From positions 4,402,001-4,466,000 of the forward strand of contig CM034138.1 in assembly GCA_019914995.1 (NCBI GenBank): a stretch of 64,000 nucleotides of DNA. Reading direction: 5' to 3'. Shown here one piece after another: positions 1 through 13,079 of this stretch (the first letter of the stretch is position 1; every line of letters begins with the position of its first letter). The DNA comes from Acanthochlamys bracteata (lineage: Eukaryota > Streptophyta > Magnoliopsida > Pandanales > Velloziaceae). Under the pieces are notes generated by a model that worked only from the letters and a program-made list of their open reading frames with translations, was not told the origin of the DNA and did no database searches. A program made the translations under genes and the position numbers.

Positions 1-25
1 TTTATAAGAAATTAATTTTCGTGAG

Positions 26-700
26 TCACATTTGGGATGGGATGCTGCAAACAATACGATCGTTGCTGATGAGTGGTAGGATGCAAAGATTAAGGTACAT
101 CAGTTGCTTGTTATCTATAAACTAGTTTATTATTTTTTCTAATATTAGTATCTTGCTGATCTTTTGTTATTTGAATAGTAACTATAAGTTGAAGAAGTTT
201 AAAGGTAAGAATTTTTTCTTAATTTGTGATCGGTACAGAAGCCTATTTCAGGAAATTATTGTTTCGGGTCGTAGAGAAAGATCAACAACACAAGTTGAGA
301 AAGATGTTGCAGGTGAAGTTACTCTCAACCAAGAAGACAATAGTAATAGTTATGATGCTTTTGGTGATCAATAGTCACCAGTTGTTGCTACTGAGAAAGC
401 CTTGTTTCCTTTGAGCTTGAGGTATGTTTCCAATGCAACAAAGAGAAGGCGGTCTCTACATAAAAGTTTGGATACTTTTGTGGTTGTCATAAGCTCGACC
501 GAGCGGACAACGCATACGGGAGAAGAAGGAGGACCTCCAAAAAATTATAAAAAACGCATGCGTATACATAACGAAATGGTTGGAAATAGAATCGATTCGG
601 GCACGCGATTCTGAAGTTACATCACAAATCTTCTAATTAAACAAACTAATCATTATCCCTTTTCAGATGAGCCAGATGACGCAAGTCATTTCGCATTGTT
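26..700 (+). pseudogene. Harbinger-associated Myb/SANT-like ORF, degenerate
   Basis: Reading from about base 26 gives LGWDAANNTIVADEW, a stop, then DAKIKVHQ. This matches the conserved core of the plant Myb/SANT-like domain (GLGWD..NT..A.DEWW..KI) carried by PIF/Harbinger elements as their second ORF. The part further downstream (about 226-600) has the loose, polar, lysine-rich look of the C-terminal half of such proteins. Stops and frame changes break it throughout. It lies just upstream of transposase remnants on the same strand, the usual ORF pair of these elements. It was probably a DNA-binding partner of the transposase and is now non-functional. The 5' end of the element lies outside the window. 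Confidence 0.6.
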
Positions 701-1209
701 AGAGTTTACTTATAAGGAGTATTTGAGAAGAACATCGTGAGACGGTGTTATTTGTGTTGACATATTATGAGAAGTTTAATTTGTTTGTATCTTTATGATT
801 GTTTAGCTGTCAGCATACTAATTATTTTTTTTTACCTTAATGAACTAAGTTTTATGTTTGCTTGTTGAATTAGAATTTGTCCTTATAATAATATTATTTA
901 AAACGAATGTTTGTTTAATTAATGAAGAGTTTGTGGTAATTTTATTGTTTGTTTTGCGATTATTTCTTAATACTGATTAATGTATTTATATTTGTTGTTA
1001 AATGAATCGTTCAGATGATGCGATGGATATTTCCATGCCTTTGTGGATGAAATGGATATTTGCATGGCTTCATATTCAATTTCTGAAAATGATGAGAATA
1101 ACTAAAGCGAAATATTGATGGACACAACTCATGAATGAGGTAAGTTGTCATGCAGTGACTATATGTGTTGACAGAAAGATGAAAAATCGGTACTATACAT
1201 TCATATGCA

Positions 1210-2330
1210 TAGATCATTGATTTATTTCAGAAACATTTTTGGATGAGGAAAGCCCTTTTTCAAGCATTCTACCAATGCTTGAGAGATGACTATGGTTTAC
1301 AACCAACTAGATCAACACCGAGAAAACCGTTGCAATATTTCTTTGACTTGTGCCATACCTTTGCAAATATATTACTTCAATAGATGTTTAATCATTTAAA
1401 AGAAATAATTTCTAGCATTTTTGTAATGTGTTGGAAACTATATTACAATTATCAAAAGATTTATTTAGAGCACCTCCCTGATATAATGAAAAGATTTATC
1501 ACAAACTAGATAATACACAATATCTTCTGTGGTGTCAAGTAAATATTTTATTTTGCCATGATATCAACGACTATTTCTTATGATGCGAGTAATTTATTTT
1601 TGTTAATTTGAATATTGAATATTTTATTGCAAGACTGTATTGTAGTAATCGACGAGACTAATATAAAGACTATACTACAGCTTGTAAAGCAGATATCTTA
1701 TATTGACCGTAAAGAATATGTTATTTAGAACATTCTCGATGTCTGTGATTTTAGTATTTGCTTCACATTTGTATTGGCTAGATGAAAAGGAAGTGCTCAC
1801 GATACAAATTTTAACGAAGCATTATGTAACACAGGGCATGAATTTCCTCGTTCTTTAGACACAAAGTATTATCTAGTGATGCCTGTTATGGACACAGATC
1901 AGTTTATATGGCGCTCTATACAAGTGAAGGCATAAGATTTCATCTGATCGACTTTCGATGCACAGGTACAGCTCAGCTGTTGAAACTAATGGGTCCAAAA
2001 AAAATTTTCAGCAGACTCCCTTCTTCTTACAGAAGTATTATAATTGAAGGTACTTTTGGCGTATGAAAAGCTTATTTTAAAATTTTAGAAAATATGCCAC
2101 CATATCACTTTGATATTTAACGAGATATTATCATTGCTACATTGATAATTCATAATTTCATCATAAAGTAAGATAGGTATGATGATGCATTCTTAGTAGC
2201 AGAACGTGAAAGTTTTGTTCCATCAATCGTAGAAGTATCGTGCCGTACTATGCCGATAAAGATAGATGCTGATGATACAATTTATATTGCAATGATATTG
2301 TTATGAGAATATCAAGTGTATGATTACTTT
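1210..2330 (+). pseudogene. PIF/Harbinger DDE transposase remnant
   Basis: Pieces of a Harbinger (ALP1-like nuclease family) transposase can be read across several frames. Around 1840-1930 the segment FPRSLDTKYYLVMPV matches the family's 'YYLVDAGY' block, and the following lines carry the degenerate 'PYRG.RYHL' block. Around 2010-2160, SRLPSSYRSIIIEGTFGV and ENMPPYHFDI followed by RDIIIATLIIHNFI match the 'SLRNVIERTFGVLK...PY....Q..IV.AC..LHNFI' block. In-frame stops occur in all parts. The catalytic glutamate region (I-E-G-TFGV) is still recognisable, but no continuous reading frame remains. This is an old copy of the same two-ORF element type seen at 39.5-45.2 kb. Confidence 0.7.
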
Positions 2331-2920
2331 CAACGAATTTGTGACTACTTGTTCATATTCTTGTAAATATTTAACGAGAAAAAAATATTCTTCTAGTAAA
2401 TACAAAATTCTATATGCTTTACTATTTAGATATTTTTAAAATTATGAGTGTTTAGTAAATAAATTATACTAAAAAAATATGATGAAAAATCTTATATTAA
2501 ATAATTTGAACTTAATCAAGTATTTATATAAAATAATTTAATTTGAGTGTTTTAATTTTTAATAAAAAAATAGAAAGTCATTCTATTAAATATACTATTT
2601 TTTAAAATAAATATTTAATTAAAAATATGTCATAATAATACTTACATAAATAACTACACACTACAAAATAATTCAATTATTTACATATCTTTCTCTATTG
2701 AAAAATATTTTATCTAAAAATACCTTTAAATATTTGTTTAGTAAAGTTATTTTTAACTTCACTTTTTAATAGCTACTTTTTATTCACAAAACTTTCGTTA
2801 CAAAAAAATTTAATTTAAAAAATACTACTAAAAGCCGCATGCGGTGAGTTGGAAGCAAATCAGATTCTGAACTGCTGTGGACACGCCACGTCTATGCATT
2901 TTCTCCTTTCTCGAAGTTCG
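2331..2920. other. AT-rich spacer
   Basis: Very AT-rich DNA between the Harbinger remnant and the SnRK1 gamma-like gene, with poly(A)/poly(T) runs and no reading frame of note. The last 100-150 bases become more mixed in composition, which fits the promoter and 5' UTR of the gene that starts at 3035. Confidence 0.5.
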
Positions 2921-3034
2921 TAACCATGTCTTGCTTTCCTTCCACTCTAACAAAATAAACACATCGTCGTAATTCAGAAGAATTGTAAAATTTCCAGTCC
3001 CTCTATTGATCGAAATAAGGAATTGAAGATCACA

Positions 3035-6000
3035 ATGGACCTAAGGCAAGTTGAGGTGATCGCCAACGAAGAAGACGACAAATCGTCCCCCGCCGTAAAC
3101 AATGAGTCTCCGGAACAAGGCAGGGCTGCTGTCGCAGAAAAAGGTGGAGATATGCGGCAGCCGCACTCTGACCATGGTTATGCGCTTCAGTCTCTTCTCG
3201 ATCGCATTCCTGTCACCTCTATCCCTGGCTCTCGTTGCTCTTCCAGTAAGTGATCATTCTTTGATGTAGAAGTGCTTCCTTCATAAGAATCAGGTTTTGG
3301 AGAACAAGCAGGTTTCTGGAGAACTTCGATTGATTTCTAAACCAAAAATTGATCATGTTGACCAAGAAATCGGTCGAAAAATGGTTAAAACAGTGTGGCG
3401 TTCAGCGTGAAGAATAAAGCTTTGTTGCCAAGTGTTTGGTCTGTGTTTCGAATTAAAAATATTGGTTTCTAAGTTAAGGTTTTAATCTTGCAAAAAGAAC
3501 TTAGCGAAAGAGTTTGCTTTCTTTTTTATTTTATTTTTTGTCGTTTTTTTTTCCAGAAAGAAATATGTTCTGCTTTCAAATATAATGGATTTTAGGCGGC
3601 CATATTTGATATGGTATAGCTTTTGGATAAACAAACGATCAATGCAGTGAGCTTTAATTGTGAAAACTGTGTGTTGTTAGGTACAAATGTGTTTTGTAGC
3701 TGGATGAAGGTTGAACTGACCCCAACATCATGATGCCAGGAAGGATGTGAATTAACACATATATTATTGGCATATACTTGATCTTGTAGTCAATCTCATG
3801 CAAATATTTTATGCAGAAGGTTCACATCAATGTCTTTGTCGATGTTTGCCTTTGGTTATCAATCAGAAAGCTATCTGCATATTCATCCATCCAGAATCTT
3901 CATTGTGAATGATTGTCTAACTATTTTCTAAAGGAACTGTGTGCATGAGTAGAGTAGTTCCAAATTGCACAAATGTCTGTTTAAATGGTTTTTGTATAAA
4001 AAGGTAACGTATGTTTATCTTTAATGCAAATTGGTGGTTATAGATAAGTGTAACTAAGAAATGATATTATGAAAGTGAGCAATTTGTTTACCTTTTTCTT
4101 AAGATCTTTTATGCTGCTATATCATTACTGTAGAAGCACCTTGGCTATATCTAATTAAGGAAATTCATGATCTTGTGTTCAGGCAATATTGTGGAGATTA
4201 AACTCAATGACTGCATTCTAGATGCAATCAATCTGCTATATGATCGAAATATCTCTCGTGCACCAATTGTAGACAATGTGAAATCTGATTTTGGCGAATT
4301 TATCGATCGTGATATTGGTTTCATCAAATTTTCCAATATGATCTTGTGGTCTCTGAAGGTAACAAAGTTGTCGTTTCTTTATAAATTCCAATCTTCATGC
4401 TGAACATAAGCAAATTGAGAAATGACAAATCCTTACACTAAATGTTGTCTTCTCACGGAACAAACTTAATTCTTGAGTCATGTCAGCTAAAAATGTATTT
4501 AGTATTATTTATAACTCCACTTCTAGCTTGAAAAGCTAACTTAGAGATTTAACTTAAACTCCTAATTTCATTATCTTTCAATTATCTTCTTGTTCATCAG
4601 GAGCTTGACAATAGAAAATTTAGTTCAAAGGAGAGTAGCAAGGGACTTCGACCCACCCTTGAGCAGCTTCCTCAAATACAGCAAACTAAGGTTGGTGAAA
4701 TTTCTGTTTACAAGTTTTTCATCCACAATTTGACAAATATTTGACGTATACATCCTCATGAAATGGCTACATAACTTGATATAGGCTAGTAGATTATCTT
4801 CCCGTTTAACTTGAAAACCGCTAATAACTTTAACCCTTTATGAAATACTTTGTAGAACATTGATATTGGTCTCTTTAGATCAGAGATCAGCTTGAAAATC
4901 AAGTCAGTGCATTCCAGTGGTAACTCATCCTAAATTTCTGGCAGATTATTGACCTTGCCAACTCTTGCATGTGGGAACCTTTCTTCCCTGTTCGCTCAGA
5001 TGCCTCACTCTTTCATGTACTACTTCTCTTTTCAAAGCACCCTAGACTGGAGGTTGTACCTGTCATGGAGTCCCCTGGAAATTCCATAGTTGGCTTCATT
5101 ACTAAGGTAATTTGCTCCACAGACTTTGTATACTTTCGTTGCTACAGATGATTACTGGCCTCTTATTGAGAAAATAAGGTGTTCTATCTGTCTAGAGTGC
5201 AGTGGTTAATGTGCTACTCCAGTCTAGTGGACTCAATTGGTTTGATCAAATTGCAGATAAGGCCCTTTATGAATACAGGTATGATTCATCTAAGATAGAA
5301 TTAATTGTACCAGGATGATTTCTGTTAGAGTTTTACCTATACATCATAAATTCCCTTGAAGTTGTATAACAGTGGGATTTTTTAAATCGAAGTATATGGA
5401 ATATGTTATTTCTAATATTACAGGAATTAAACTTTAGGTGAAATGATCAGAAGTTTTGGCCTTCCAGAATCCAAATAAAGGGCCAGTCGTCAGTTCCCTT
5501 GAACTGCAAAGTTTAAAATTAAACATTATTTTGATCAGTTTGTAATTCTTCTGTGTATAAGAAATATACTTTCAATTCAAGAGGTGATTCTGATTAATTT
5601 GTCTTCTCTGATCAGGTTTCCTAAAGATGGCGGCCTGCATTTTGTTTATGCAGATGAAAGTTTAGTAGATGCTTTGTATGTACTCTGGGATAAACAAATC
5701 AGTGAACTTCCTGTAGTTGATAGAGAATCTGGATCTTTGATTGGTAGTTTTAGATGCAGCTCAACATGTCTTCTCATTGATGATGCCAACCTTTTCAAAA
5801 ATCGAAAGTGAGTTCCTCCTTGATCTTTCTTGAATTTAGCTAGCAAACTATGCGTATGCTGCACTTGTAGTTACATCTTAATGGTTTTCCAGTGTCATGT
5901 CTCATAGTAATGGATAAACTATACAACTTTGAACTTAAAGGATGATAGTTTGTAGCCTTATGATTCAAGACAAGTCAAAATGGGTGTGATGTTGGGAATT

Positions 6001-6705
6001 TTTCTAATTTAGGCAATGGTTAACACTAATAGCCCCTGAACTATATGTCAGACCAGAACATGTCAAATATCTAGCACTTGCTACAAGAATTCTTGTGTTT
6101 TTGCTTTTTATATCAACTACAGATTGCCTGTGTGTGGGCATGAGGTGTAGCTCCTATAGTCCTTAGATGTTTGGGATTCCCTGTATAATTTCTTTAGGAA
6201 AATTGTTATTGCAAGATGCTTGTTTGGAGTGCAGATTCCTTGATATTATCCTTGGTGCAAAGCCTAGCATATTCATTTGAAAGAATCAATCACCTATGTT
6301 TATGATCGATATAGGTCCACCAGAGTGGGGGAGTTTCTCAAATTAGAGAACGATAAAGCTGATCTGTACAGTAGACCAGACAATGAGGATATAGAAGCAG
6401 AGGCACTGTCTGTTGATCTTCGTCTAAAGAGTAGCTATCTTCCTAGGATGGATGCTCCAACTACTAGCCTGTTATCAGACACTCTAAAAGAAGCAATGGA
6501 GAAATTGATGGAAACTAAGAGTAGCTGCAGCTACCTAGTCAATGAATCCGGACAACTGAAGGGCGTTCTCACGCTTAGAGAGATTATCTCACAGTTTGCG
6601 CCACCTGCTATGGATGCAAGCTTCAATGGAGGTAGCTTCTTTGTGTCAGTTCTTGAACAGGTTGGCAGTCATGTAGAAAGTGGTAAGATTATCCAAAAGG
6701 CCTAA
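3035..6705 (+). CDS. KING1: SNF1-related protein kinase regulatory subunit gamma-1-like (CBS-domain protein)
   Basis: Seven exons join in frame: 3035-3245, 4183-4358, 4601-4690, 4945-5106, 5196-5278, 5616-5807, 6315-6705, giving 434 residues. All introns are GT..AG. The ATG at 3035 is the first in frame; the TTG just upstream is not a start. Four CBS repeats follow a polar N terminus and the motif LQSLLDRIPV: about residues 71-125 (ISRAPIVD, IDRDIGFI), 160-225 (EVVPVMESPGNSIVGFITK, SGLNWFD), 242-305 (DKQISELPVVD) and 325-415 (SCSYLVNESGQLKGVLTLRE). This arrangement is that of the plant KINgamma/SNF4-like subunit of the SnRK1 energy-sensing kinase, acting in cytosol and nucleus. Exon 7 must begin at 6315, after TATAG, so that KNR-K-STRVGEFLK is continuous; the open frame extends upstream into the intron by chance. 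Function is by family; nucleotide binding is not tested. Confidence 0.85.
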
Positions 6706-8074
6706 TGTTTGCCATGCCAACAAGCTTACTGCTCTGCTGATCATACTCAAGTTCTCGAGATTCTAGCCCAGAAGCTATCGAATAGCTACTTCATATGTAG
6801 CCCAAAGTGTAGGGTCTCACCATTGTATCAATAGTACATGGTAACATTCAACGCAGTGGCTCTTCAGCAGTTGTGTAAGCCTCATCTATAGGAAAATCAT
6901 ATGCTAATGGAAAGCTCAGTCTACTGATATAAAAATATTGTCACTGTTTTTCTTTTTCATTAGAAAAAAGATACACAAAACTCGAGTGAATTTTGTAATA
7001 ACTGGATATCGACAATCACAAAACAGACAAATTTGCACTTAGCAGAGAAGCTAAATCCCAACTTACGTGCACATGTATTCCAATATCGCTTCAATACTAC
7101 CAGAACACTTTGGTTATTTATGCTTCACTTGGGTTTTTAGTTAGGTTCCGGAGTACTTTAAAAACAAATTTTTTTGAAACAAAATAATATTTTTATAATT
7201 TTAAAAATAATTTTTATTTTTATTTTAAAAAATAATAATAATAATAAATATTATATTATGATGAAGAATTTTTAAAACTTTGTAAAAGTATTTAAAAAAT
7301 ATTTTAAAATATAAAATAAAATTAGAATAAATGGAATTTATAAACAATGCTAAACAGGCACTTAGTTTGAACTGGGACAGTTTCTGCGATCTTGAAATTC
7401 AAAAAATAAAACAATAGGTAATAATTCTTTTCATGTATTTTTCTTTTGTTTTCATTTTTTTTCTGAATTTTTATTTTAAGAAAAGACCTTGTAGTTTTTT
7501 AAGTAATCAAAAATTGTTCTTTACTTATATACAAAAACTTCCTCCTAACACCTCTACTACTAAAAATCCTGTCAACTCTTTAACTAAAAATCGTATAACT
7601 CTTTCGGCAATAGTATCAGTAACGATTGCGATCTCAACAAAAATATAAAGAATTCTTAACGTAAAGAAATCTCGTCGACTAAAATCAAAAGAAAGTGAGA
7701 TTAATCGACGAAGATGCATGACCTAAAATGCAACAACATAGAAATGCAACACAACTATTCCTACCCTCAAAAATTCCAATTCATAAGGTCAAATGTTTCT
7801 CTATGAAAGTGACTTCAAGTTTCAAACTTCAACCACAGAGAACCTTGATATTCTTATCTGCAAATGCATGAGCAAAGAACTTTATGATTCGCATGCCCCT
7901 GACCTTTTTAAATCTAGTCCTGAACCAACCTTATACTACCTGCAGAAACGGATTCCTAACTCAAATAGCTCTATTACAGTTAGAAACAAATTCAAAGATT
8001 CATCGATCCTCTGCTGCAAAATCTGTAGACAGCACGCCAAAAACCAAAAGAAGCAAAAAGAAAACTTGGGATGT
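6706..8074. other. 3' flank of the gamma-subunit gene and AT-rich spacer
   Basis: The first 250 bases or so are of gene-like composition and probably hold the 3' UTR. From about 7140 the DNA is AT-rich, with A/T homopolymers and a TAA-rich stretch near 7230-7250. Short open frames at 7433-8117 have no recognisable content. Confidence 0.5.
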
Positions 8075-8341
8075 TAAGGACGTGTTTACCAACACCCCTA
8101 AACTCCACTTCCCTTAAACTCAAGTTTCACATAAATACATATAAAAATTAAAATAAATTTTTTTATCAATAAAATTTTTTTAAAAATTCAAATTTAAAAC
8201 TTACTAAAAATATACAATTAATATAAAATTTTATTTTTTATTAAATATTTTTATTTTTTATTTTATTTTTTAAATTTACTTCCTAAAAACTCTACTTCAC
8301 CTAAAAACTCCACTTTACACCCCTTGGTAAACACGCCCTAA
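8075..8341. mobile_element. Tourist-like MITE with TAA target duplication
   Basis: The left end GGACGTGTTTACC (from 8078) is matched by the inverted right end GGTAAACACGCCC (ending 8338). Both ends are directly flanked by TAA (8075-8077 and 8339-8341). The interior is AT-rich and non-coding. Three-base TAA/TTA duplications and short TIRs are the signature of Harbinger-derived (Tourist) MITEs. A related copy lies at 32011-32252. Confidence 0.7.
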
Positions 8342-9620
8342 ACTGACTAAAATATTAGAAATAGAAGAAACAAAGCAGAGGTTTAGGACTTGTTTCAAAT
8401 ATATCGAATTTCATTTATTCTCTTCAGATTTTAATTTCGGTCACTTTACGTATTTTAATTGTCACTTTAAACTTCACTTTTACTTTCACACCGAATTTCA
8501 TTTCTATTAAATTTAAAATTTAAAATTTACTTCACGTGTTTCAAATATCACTCCAAATTCTGCTTCTATTGAACTTTATATTTCTCACTAAATTTTATTT
8601 TCATAAATTTAATTTTGCAAAGCTCGATTATATATATTTAAAATACGTTCTTATCGTATATGATTAGACACCTACAAAGCTCGAAAAGAGTACTCAGAAA
8701 GAAAGAAAATAGTAGATAAAGAAACCTAACCAAATGAAAAATTTTAGAAAAATTTTTAGAGAAGAGGATGAAAAGTACGGAATAGTAGCTACTCAAAAGT
8801 TCTATATACTTTTCTAATAAATAGGAATAAAAAAGTTATTATATTTTTGTAGGCGGGAGTCAGTAATAAACAAGTTTAGCTGATGAGAGAAGATAGGTGT
8901 GGTAATATATTACCCGATCTAAAAAAGCGACCTGAAATCGACCCATATAATCAGGGTTAGGTTAAAAAATTTGACTCGTATAAATATATGAATTGGATTA
9001 GAATTAAAAAAATTTGACCCGATTATTAAATAGGTCAACTATGGTTAACCCGAAATTGACCCATTAACTCGAATTATCATATCTTGAAGGAACAATATTT
9101 GATTTTTTCTTTCCGTATATTAAAATATCGGCAAAAAAATAATTGATAATAATAATTTATAAATTATTAAATTATATGGTATTTATAATTAATCATTATT
9201 TTTATATCTTAATAAAATAGTGTAGGATAAGAATTATAATATTATCGAAAATATTACTATGTAGGTGTTTCTGTAATGACGAATTTGGATTTTGTATAAA
9301 AATTTTTAACAAAATTTTGTTAGACAGCTATGTTTATCAAAATATTTATCGAAATTATTAGTATCTATTTATAATTATAAAATTTCAGCTGTCAACACAT
9401 ATTTTCAAAAAATAAATTTTTTTTGGATATTTTAAGGACCGAAGAAGATATTAAAGAGTGCACATTTTGACAGGCATTCACTTTCATTTTGAAAATATAG
9501 AACTAAAAATTAATAATTTAATTATTAAATAAGTTGACCTGAATTTGATTCGGTTATTAATAGGTTAGGTTAGGGTTAGACAGTTATTGTAATAGTTTGA
9601 CTTGTTGTGGGCTAAGCTAA
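8342..9620. other. AT-rich spacer with a TIR-element-like repeat segment
   Basis: No gene is visible. Around 8936-9060 lies a segment (TTGACTCGTATAAATATATG, then AATTGGATTAG, then TTTGACCCGATTATTAAATA) that recurs in diverged form at 12925-13010 in the same orientation and at 27310-27440 inverted. It is therefore a dispersed repeat, probably part of a non-autonomous DNA transposon. Confidence 0.4.
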
Positions 9621-9629
9621 GCCATACTT

Positions 9630-12600
9630 GAAGATAGAGGCCCTAACATGCAATGTTTCCTTCTCCTCTTCTATTTTTCTCTTTCTTCACCTGACAGCCA
9701 CCCTTCTCGGTCTCCTTCTCGGCGTCCGATCAGTCCCGTTCGATGCCCATTTCTCTTCTTTTTTAATCCGGCGTGCATCTCATCACCCTCTTCTTTGTCT
9801 TCCTACATCAATTTTGCCGGATTTAGCTAAAAAATCACCAAGCCAAAAACCCCAACCTTCGCCGAAGTTTTTCGCCGGCAATTGGACTGCACCGAGCTGC
9901 TAAAAATCATCTCCTCACCCCACTGAAGGTTTTCTCTCTCTCAATTGAGCTCGATTTTTGCTTAGGAGAGAATGAGCACGATTTCTTCCGAGCCGTCGTG
10001 TAAATGACCGATTCCGGTGCCGATAATGGTTTTTAGTTTAACCATCGATTCTATTAAACTCTACTACTCTTGAGGACCGTTTCATTGTTAATTTCTCTCT
10101 TGTCGGAAAGTTCGTCGGGATCCGGCAAGACCGGCGGCCAAGGTAAGTTGTAGTACTCTCTTGTGTCGTTTGATCTTGTCTTTGAGCCTATAGGTAACCC
10201 GTTTTGTCATAGGTGTTCTTGGATTGAAAATCGGCAAGGTCGTTGGCGTGCTACGATGTCGATTTGGAAGTATGATTGATTATTGATTCGGGTAAGCTTT
10301 CTAAATTCGCTAGTGCTAGTACTAATCAAGAATTATTGTGTTGATGATTGTGGACTTAAATATGTAATTATTAGATTTTTGGATTAATAGTGCCTTACAT
10401 CAGATTGGGCTATGTTTGAATATAGATGTGAATGTGAATGGTTTCGATTACCAAATTAAGTATGGTGGTATTTATCTACTTCAGAATTGGACGTAGCTTT
10501 GGAACCTTTTAGTGTGGCTTGGTGATAACTTACGGATTTAGGTGAATTGCGTGGACGTTCAGGTGAGGGTTACTTTCGTTTTTTTCTTCTTAGCTTATCG
10601 TTAGGTTTTCAACGCAAGTAACATCTGTTTTGGAAACTCCGGCATGATTTGCCACAAAATGCCTATGTGCGTGCTTGCATAAGATCAGGATAGTAACAGT
10701 AATTATGATAATATGTTAGAATTTGAGTAAGTTTTGTTATTGGTGAGAATCTCATTTTTATATGTTATATAAGTTAAATTTTGAGATATACGAATGCATG
10801 ATATGCATAAGATGTTCTTTTACATAATGCATGGCAGGCAAACATAGCATTGATAGTAGGCTCTTGTAGTTGCTAGTGTGTGTATGTTCAACAGACATGT
10901 TAAGTTTATATCAGTTATGATTTATGCTAAATGCCATAAGAAATCTTAGGCCTAACATATTAGCATTCTAAATATGAGTTATAGATATAAGAATTTTGAT
11001 CCAAATTATATCTGTTGTTTCTAATGATGAATGGTCTAGCATGCTTAAACCTGTTGTTTCCAATGATGAATGGTCTAGCATGCTTAAACAGGATTTTGAA
11101 TCGAGTGACTTGTAAGAGTATGATAGAAATAAATTGTATGATGCAGTATGGGTTTCTAGAAAACATGCATAATTCTCTTGTGGAGCATGCATATAGGGAC
11201 TGATGAATCCTTGCAACAGGATACATGCTAACATTATGTGTAAATATTATTCTTCTATTGCTTGCATGTGATTTTGAAGCATAGATTATACCACATAGTA
11301 TACGCACATGTATATGGACATATGGTTGTGAATGAACCTAATAGAGGCTTTATGCCTGGTGGATCATGATGCATACGCATATGACCTACAACTAATGCAT
11401 GTAGAGGCTCGAGTTCGATTGACCTTATACATGGACACTCGCGCTGCACGAGGATAGGCGAGTCAGGGGCTGAGATCAGAAACCCAATGGGTGTAGGGTG
11501 GGCACCCACCTATGGCCATAGTATTGTTAGGCTCATCCGGTTCGATCACCCGGAATGGTTATATCTCACCGAGGCAGGAGTAGCTTGGTTGGTAGGTTGA
11601 GCTGGAGACTTGGTCTCGGTCTTTGTTTTATGATTATTATCCTAATTCCCTAATCAGTGTCACGTCATGTAGATAGATACATGTGCATACACGATGACAT
11701 ATGTAGATGTTATAGACATGCATTGATTTTTTACTCTATCTCAATTGTTGACAAATAATAGATTATAGATATCGATACTTATGCATGCATAATCATACGT
11801 ACAGATAATATTGTCATGCTTGATATATATTACATGTAATTATGTATCCCTGTTTTTGGACAACTTGCTACACGAGAAACGTAAAGGCAAATGCATAAGA
11901 CTTTAATTGAGGCATACATATATCTAGCTTACATTCTCAGCTTGCTTGCATGTGTGTATGTTGATAGCATTATAATGCAAGTCGGAGACATGGTCTCGCC
12001 TTATCATTTGATTATATGACTTTAACTCCTCGGTTCATGACGCACATTGCATGTGGTATACTCGAGTGGATGAACTACATGTATATTATTCGTATTGATA
12101 GACATATGCATACATTTGGATAACATCAGGATTTATGCTTGTATATTTATTATGCGTGTATGAATATGAATATGTAAGAATTTAGAACTCCTATAACATA
12201 ATTATTTGTTACGAGGAAAGGGTTTGTGTTGCCTGTCATGCTTTCCGTATTTGTCCTTATTAGAACTAGGGCGATAAGGGATGGCCTAGAATTAGATAAG
12301 GCACGATCTAATCTATCGTTGTATTTCCTTCATATAGAGAGAAATAATAATAGGGTAATGCATTAGACACTTTAAACGGTGCATCCCTGATTTATTACTT
12401 CACTGAGACTGGGCTCAGCCTTTTCTTCTTTGGCCTCCCTAAGATAATACGGGATTTAGCTGAAGATTAATGAATTCTCGCTACCGTGGATCAGAGTGGC
12501 GCTATAAGGGTACGTTTTTGTGTTTTATAATTCATTTAGTTGGCTCTGTAACACTCGATGGACTGTTTTGTTTTTATTATTCTTTGTAACTTATCGGCTT

Positions 12601-12760
12601 GATAGCCAGTTTGTTTATTTATTTGTTTTCTCCTTTGTTGGAATGTATTACCGCATGTCGCGGTTGTATATGTTATTAAGTCATTCTTGTGTTTTATTTA
12701 TTCGTGTTATTGATACGAATTTGTGATATTGTTGTTGTGGTTTTATTGTTAGGTTCATCT
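9630..12760 (+). mobile_element. Probable solo LTR of a Ty3-type retrotransposon
   Basis: A long non-coding stretch of more balanced composition than its surroundings. It starts with a C/T-rich leader (9650-9960). It then has GGGATCCGGCAAGACCGGCG followed by a donor-like AAGGTAAGTTG (about 10115-10150), and a second GTTCAGGTGAGGGTT at 10558. This order is familiar from the long LTRs of plant Ty3 (Tekay/Del-like) elements. No gag-pol frames are seen on either side. The exact ends and target duplication were not found, so both limits are approximate. It could also be an unrelated non-coding transcript. Confidence 0.35.
11012..11089. repeat. Tandem duplication, two 39-bp units
   Basis: CTGTTGTTTC(T/C)AATGATGA and the rest of a 39-base unit occur twice in direct succession (11012-11050 and 11051-11089) with one visible difference. 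It lies inside the putative LTR. Confidence 0.85.
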
Positions 12761-12889
12761 CTTTAAATTTTAAGGGAAGGTCTGTCAAAATTTTCTAAAA
12801 ATTTGGATTGTGATGTTTTGAGTCGATTTTGTGTTAGGCTTACTAAACTTGGTCAAACTTAGGTTCTACTTAGGCTTGGTTTAGTCTAG

Positions 12890-13025
12890 TGCCGGTTATG
12901 GCCCAGATTGGTTCACGATAATTTTGACCAGTATAAATTTATGAGTTGGATTAGGGTTGAACAAATTTGACCTAATTATTAATTAGTTGACCCAAAACCG
13001 ATCTACAAATCCAAAATTACCACTT
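12890..13025. repeat. Second copy of dispersed repeat segment
   Basis: TTGACCAGTATAAATTTATG, then AGTTGGATTAG, then TTTGACCTAATTATTAATTA resembles the segment at 8936-9060 in the same orientation. It is probably a fragment of the same transposon family. Confidence 0.45.
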
Positions 13026-13079
13026 TTAAGAGAAGGCAGCGGTGCAATTCTCAGTCCAAATGTTTTCTCTACCACTAAT

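Noticed and set aside
6277-6314. Extra coding sequence SITYVYDRYR before exon 7 of the gamma-subunit gene
   Set aside because: No acceptor keeps phase at its start, while the acceptor at 6313-6314 gives an exact join to exon 6.
7433-8117. Several 60-94-codon frames
   Set aside because: AT-rich spacer; compositions are random and the last ones run into a MITE.
10960-11509. Overlapping minus-strand frames of 84-115 codons
   Set aside because: No recognisable domain, biased by repeats; they lie inside the putative LTR.
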